Shown here in pieces: positions 57,263-64,000 of a DNA stretch of 64,000 bases (its first letter is position 1; each line of letters begins with the position of its first letter). The stretch is from Glebionis coronaria. Taxonomy: Eukaryota > Streptophyta > Magnoliopsida > Asterales > Asteraceae. The translations under genes were made by a program, and so were the position numbers. The notes beneath the pieces are model-generated. The model ran no database searches. It was not told the DNA's origin and saw only the letters and a program-made list of their open reading frames with translations. The stretch lies in the NCBI GenBank assembly GCA_025667525.1, contig CM046877.1, forward strand, positions 616,480,580-616,544,579, written 5' to 3'.

Positions 57263-58360
57263 CTTTATGGTCTGAAACAAGCATCTAGAAACTGGTATCA
57301 AAAGTTTACTTCGGCCCTACTTGAAGTTAGCTTCAAGCAATCAAAGGCGGATCATTCCCTTTTCATCTTTAGAGACGGAGATGTCTTCGTGGCTGCTCTC
57401 ATATATGTTGACGACGTTATTGTTGTAGGAAATGACGCCAAAAAGATAAAAGAACCCAAGACCTTTCTCAACGAGAGTTTTAGCATAAAGGATCTGGGGG
57501 TTCTAAAATATTTCTTGGGCATTGAAGTAGCACGGACCCAGGAAGGGTTGGTCCTTAGCCAAAGGAAGTACATTCTTGACATATTAGAAGATAGCGGGAT
57601 GCTAGGTTGTCTGCCTAGTGCATTTCCAATGGAACGAAACTTGAAGCTTAGCAAGGGAGATGAAGAAGAACGGGTGGACGCCGGTCAATACCGTCGTCTG
57701 GTAGGGAGATTACTTTACCTACAAGCAACTAGACCCGATATTGCACACTCAGTAAATCTTCTAAGTCAGTTTGTGACAGATCCTCGTTAGAATCATATGA
57801 ATGCAATCACGAGGGTTCTGAGGTATTTGAAGGCTACACCAGGGCAAGGTATTCTCCTCCCTAAAACGGGAGGCACAAATCTTATAGCATACTCTGATTC
57901 GGATTGGCTTGGATGTCTAGACACCAGAAGATCTAGGACCGGTTACTTGTTATTGATCGGAGGGGCCCCAGTTTCTTGGAAATCAAAGAAGCAATCTGTG
58001 GTATCACGATCTTCCGCTGAAGCCGAGTATAGGGCCATGGCCACCACAGTGAGTGAGATTTTATGGATGCGTTGGCTCTTACAAGACCTGGGTATTCACC
58101 AAACGGGCCCGACCTCTATTTTCTGTGATAACTTAGCGGTCAAACACATTGCCAACAATCCAGTTTTTCACGAACGAACGAAGCATGTAGAAATGGATTG
58201 TTATTTCGTAAGAGAGCGGGTTGAGTCTAAAGAAATAGAGCCGTTATACATTAATACAAAGCTTCAAGTAGCATACTTATTCACCAAAGCTTTGGGGTCA
58301 CGACAATTGCAACTTCTTCTTGCCAAGTTGGGTATTTGTGACCTTCATACTCCAACTTGA
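57263..58360 (+). pseudogene. Copia-3 RT end and RNase H
   Basis: RT: LYGLKQASRNWYQKFTSALL, the intact catalytic box LIYVDDVIVVG (about 57400), LGVLKYFLGIEVARTQEGLV and LVGRLLYLQATRPDIAHSVN. After TAG at 57788-57790 comes RNase H: LIAYSDSDWLGCLDTRRSRT, SRSSAEAEYRAMATT, FCDNLAVKHIANNPVFHERT and CYFVRERVESKEI. It ends CDLHTPT with its natural stop, just before the polypurine tract. Confidence 0.92.
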
Positions 58361-58367
58361 GGGGGAA
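58357..58367 (+). other. Polypurine tract of copia-3
   Basis: TTGAGGGGGAA immediately before the TAAAGAAGG start of the 3' LTR. Confidence 0.9.
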
Positions 58368-58546
58368 TAAAGAAGGAAACGATTTACTACTTTATTATGA
58401 TCCCTGAATTATTGGGTCGTCATTGTATTTCCTTTTTTTTTGGGTTTCCTTGTTTAGTTTCCCTGATTGTATTTAGTCCTTGTTTTTCTTTTCTATCCGA
58501 CACAGAAACAATAATAAAAGAAGAATTACCTATATCAAATTTTTCA
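58368..58546 (+). repeat. 3' LTR of copia-3 (179 bp)
   Basis: Same length as the 5' LTR, three visible substitutions, followed by the TAATA duplication. Confidence 0.95.
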
Positions 58547-59225
58547 TAATATGATAATAATGTTTGATCATATATGATACCAATGTTGAATCATAAATTA
58601 TTGTTAAATCATATATGATATTGGTTTATATCATATATGATAAGTTATATCATATATGATAATTTTCGACAACAACAAAAAAACGTGAAAAAACCGGAAA
58701 TTTTTTTTGTCGAAAGTGTATCATATAGCATATTGATAGAAGATAATTAAATGCTCTTCATAACGATATATTTTTTTTTGCATAACGATTAACGGTTTAA
58801 AAGATATAAATGCTTAAAAAAATGGTAAAAATATATTTTGTATTTAATCTCATCCACTAGATTAAAATGGATAAGAAGGGTGAAGATTAGTACTTGGTAT
58901 CCAAATAAAATATACCAAATAAAAGTTATATCAAATGAACTTAAACCTTAAAATTTTTGTAATAATAATTTGAGACAAGAGTTATATGAATTTAATTAAT
59001 TTTTACTTTGTTATATTTTTTGTTGGGACAACTTAAAATAAAAAAAGTTATTATTTTTGAGACGGAAGGAGTAACAAAGTTTTCCTACTAAGATACGTAC
59101 GAATCCAAAGCCAAATTGTAAATCGACTTTGGATCATTCTAGAACAATAACCAGACAAACGAAAGAAAAACAAAACTCGGGGTTGAATAGAAAAATAAGT
59201 GTCTTTTTGATCAAGCTAACACATG
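58547..59225. other. Upstream region of enolase
   Basis: AT-rich spacer. From 58571 to 58672 there are four copies of the palindromic ATCATATATGAT. The first copy and its flank (ATCATATATGATACCAATG) also occur left of copia-3 at 54487, so copia-3 landed between two copies of a local duplication. GAGACGGAAGGAGTA at 59061-59075 resembles the end of a Stowaway-type MITE whose other end I cannot find. No gene is seen. Confidence 0.6.
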
Positions 59226-59233
59226 TATAAATA
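59226..59233 (+). promoter_or_regulatory. TATA box of enolase
   Basis: TATAAATA, 92 bp before the ATG, giving an expected transcript start near 59255-59265 and a 5' UTR of about 55-60 bases rich in CACACA. Confidence 0.75.
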
Positions 59234-59317
59234 CACCAAATCACACACATTATTTTCCTCGTAACTAACTTCACACAGTAAAAAACACACACACACAGTT
59301 AAGAGATCCAGAAGAAG

Positions 59318-62509
<3,192 letters not shown>

Positions 62510-62705
62510 ATCACATATCAGGACAGTTTAAGAGTCACATTTTTGTGTAGGGTTTCAGTATATTCCATATTTTTTTTGGATGTTTTGACATAAATTTTCC
62601 TTTTGATTTTGACGTTGGACGTCCTTTTGTAGCTTTATTTTGGCTTTGCCGCGAGTTTTCTTTTAACAAGTTCTTAAGTTTCAGTTTGGTCTAATTGCTT
62701 TACTG
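62510..62705 (+). other. Enolase 3' untranslated region (approximate)
   Basis: T-rich sequence after the stop codon, as usual for plant 3' ends. No canonical AATAAA is seen; the end is an estimate. Confidence 0.5.
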
Positions 62706-63256
62706 ACTTCTTTTTGACATAAATGACTTGGAGATAACTAGAATCTTACCTGCACTGGAATTCTGTTGCATTAATATGGTAATATTATGGTGTAGCGATC
62801 TGGAAGTCGAAGTTATGAAGTTAAGAAAGATCGATCTTCCCATGGGTGTCAGTGGTCTATTGAATGATATAGGTTGCATTGCCATGGTGTTCAAATATAT
62901 ATTCGGTGATGGCTTGAGAAATAAACGGCCAAGGGTACCTCAGCTCTTACAATTAGGCCGCATATATTGTCAAAGACTTGCCCTCTCCGTGGGAAAGATC
63001 ATCTGTTCGCCTGGTTATTTTCCAAACTTTTGGACAAATGACAAATCTTTCAATAAGATGTGGTTACTGGTGGATTCATTTAAAGCATGGCGTATAAAAG
63101 TTGTCTAAGATATTCATTTAGGGGTGGCCAACGAAGACAGGTTTCGGGATTAACCCGGTGAGGCTCGCCTTCCGTGAGTAACCTGGACGGGAAAACCCAT
63201 ATTTGTTTACCCGTTTAAGTTTTATACTTACTTAACCGTAAAAAAGCCAACAAGAA
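62706..63256. other. Spacer between enolase and tRNA-Lys
   Basis: A frame at 62728-63108 (126 codons, + strand) has no family I recognise and no supporting context, so I do not call it a gene. The rest is non-coding. Confidence 0.45.
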
Positions 63257-63329
63257 GCCCGTCTAGCCCAGTTGGTAGAGCGCAAGGCTCTTAACCTTGT
63301 GGTCGTGGGTTCGAGCCCCACGGTGGGCG
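63257..63329 (+). tRNA. tRNA-Lys (CTT anticodon)
   Basis: 73 nt with a full cloverleaf: acceptor GCCCGTC pairing with GGTGGGC (two G-U pairs), D-arm with A-box TAGCCCAGTTGG, anticodon stem CAAGG/CCTTG with loop CTCTTAA (anticodon CTT at 63290-63292), and T-arm GTGGG-TTCGAGC-CCCAC. No intron and no encoded CCA, as expected for a nuclear tRNA. It reads AAG lysine codons. Confidence 0.97.
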
Positions 63330-63337
63330 TGCTAAAA

Positions 63338-63342
63338 TTTTT
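63338..63342 (+). terminator. Pol III terminator of tRNA-Lys
   Basis: A run of five T eight bases after the tRNA. Confidence 0.8.
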
Positions 63343-63359
63343 GTTACGTCTGTTTCTTT

Positions 63360-63391
63360 TTCATGGGTTCGAGTCCCCACTATAGGCGCTG
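63360..63391 (+). pseudogene. Degenerate tRNA 3' piece
   Basis: ATGGGTTCGAGTCCCCAC then TATAGGCGC resembles the T-arm and 3' acceptor end of the tRNA-Lys 50 bp upstream (GTGGGTTCGAGCCCCACGG then TGGGCGT). The acceptor and anticodon parts are absent. Probably a partial duplicate. Confidence 0.5.
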
Positions 63392-64000
63392 ATTTGGCTT
63401 TTTCAACCGAGTTGTGCCACCATCGAATTCTATGGTTTTAGAATAGAACGCACACACAAAAGAAAAAAGAAATCTCCGATGGATAGGCTAGTGATTTTAA
63501 AGCCATGGCTTATATAACTTGGAATCTCGTATCGCCTGGTGTCATAGGATAGCGACAGAGGCAATAACACAGCCCCTTTGACACCCGTAACGTAGAATAA
63601 AGGTATTAGCAAACGACAATCTACATACAAGCTCAAGAAATATAGACTTTAAAAGCCGTAGTACTACTTTGTTTCCACCATCTTTAAACGATCACTCTCC
63701 TTTACATCGCTTTTCGAAAAAATAATTGCACGTTTCGTGTTCACTTTTACGTCATTTTCAAAAGCCTAGACATGAACTTTCTGTATCAATAATAATCTAA
63801 TGAACTTAGTCAGCAATGGCATAAACTTATGCTTTACATGATAAAGTTGATTTTTTTTAAAAGTTTGTAATTTACATATTAGGAGAAGGCAAACGGGCAA
63901 CAAGCTGCGCCCGCTAGCCTTTTTTGTATGTCTATTAAATACAACGTTTGTGAATTTATTAGTCAAAACATTATTATTCATAACACGTTTTATTCTTGTG
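63392..64000. other. Right edge of the window, no gene seen
   Basis: AT-rich, no supported coding region on either strand. The last 100 bp contain a copy of a short repeat also found in enolase intron 1. Confidence 0.55.
63905..63985. repeat. Short dispersed repeat shared with enolase intron 1
   Basis: GCTAGCCTTTTTTG, then TCTATTAAATACAAC and CAAAACATTATT. The same words in the same order occur at about 59454-59530 (GCTAGCTTTTTTTTG, TCTATTAAATATAAC, GAAAACATTATT). Confidence 0.6.

Larger units (their letters stand above)
54546..58546 (+). mobile_element. Copia-3: Ty1/copia element with short LTRs, upstream of enolase
   Basis: A 4,001 bp element with two 179 bp LTRs (54546-54724 and 58368-58546), flanked by the perfect duplication TAATA (54541-54545 and 58547-58551). 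LTR ends are TAAAG...TTTTTCA, so TA...CA instead of TG...CA. It has an initiator tRNA-Met primer site and a polypurine tract. By eye the LTRs differ at three positions. Pol is nearly complete, but most of gag is missing and several stops are present. It ends about 770 bp before the enolase start codon. Confidence 0.95.

Noticed and set aside
62728..63108. A 126-codon frame between enolase and tRNA-Lys as a gene
   Set aside because: No recognisable family, no promoter or codon pattern to support it, and it begins in what is probably the enolase 3' flank.

Overview
The window looks like nuclear DNA of a higher plant: a spliced 11-exon cytosolic enolase gene, a nuclear tRNA-Lys(CTT), plant-type Ty1/copia and Ty3/gypsy retrotransposons, and an Athila element with the tRNA-Asp type primer site. 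The gag of the 6.9 kb element at 5002-11882 resembles gag proteins common in Asteraceae genomes, so a composite is my best guess; that part is inference from memory of the family.

Layout. 264-772 holds a broken fragment of an eIF4G gene. 847-3244 is a truncated long LTR of a Tekay/Del-like gypsy family. From about 3.66 to 15.3 kb runs a decayed Ty1/copia element (+), split by a 6.9 kb gag-only LTR element (-, 5002-11882) with target duplication GATAC. From 15370 to about 33.0 kb an old LTR is split by a chromodomain gypsy element (-, 15814-32505), which is itself split by an 11.2 kb Athila element (+, 18000-29229, target duplication CGTGT). 33.0-38.75 kb contains further LTR-like remnants, and 38.8-40.3 kb has a small inverted-repeat element and a LINE fragment. 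From 40.75 kb a second Ty1/copia element (-) is split by a 10.2 kb Tekay-derived element (+, 43928-54087, target duplication CTATG) with nearly identical 2.95 kb LTRs and a ruined interior. 54546-58546 is a third Ty1/copia element (+) with 179 bp LTRs, most of gag missing, and target duplication TAATA.

Host genes sit at the right. Enolase (59318-62509, +) has a TATA box at 59226 and encodes 445 residues with all catalytic residues present. The tRNA-Lys follows at 63257-63329. The retroelements do not form a pathway; they are a stack of successive insertions whose order can be read from the interrupted elements and target-site duplications. No retroelement here has a fully intact gag-pol. The only long open frame in a mobile element is the 740-codon gag at 8188-10410.

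I see no convincing new biological system. The observations most worth a second look are the gag-only element with its unusual leader and tail repeats, the Tekay-derived element that moved recently despite a ruined pol, the Athila LTR with TA...TA termini and a hairpin at its tip, and clusters of CpG-rich 7-8 bp motifs in the leaders or LTRs of two unrelated elements.
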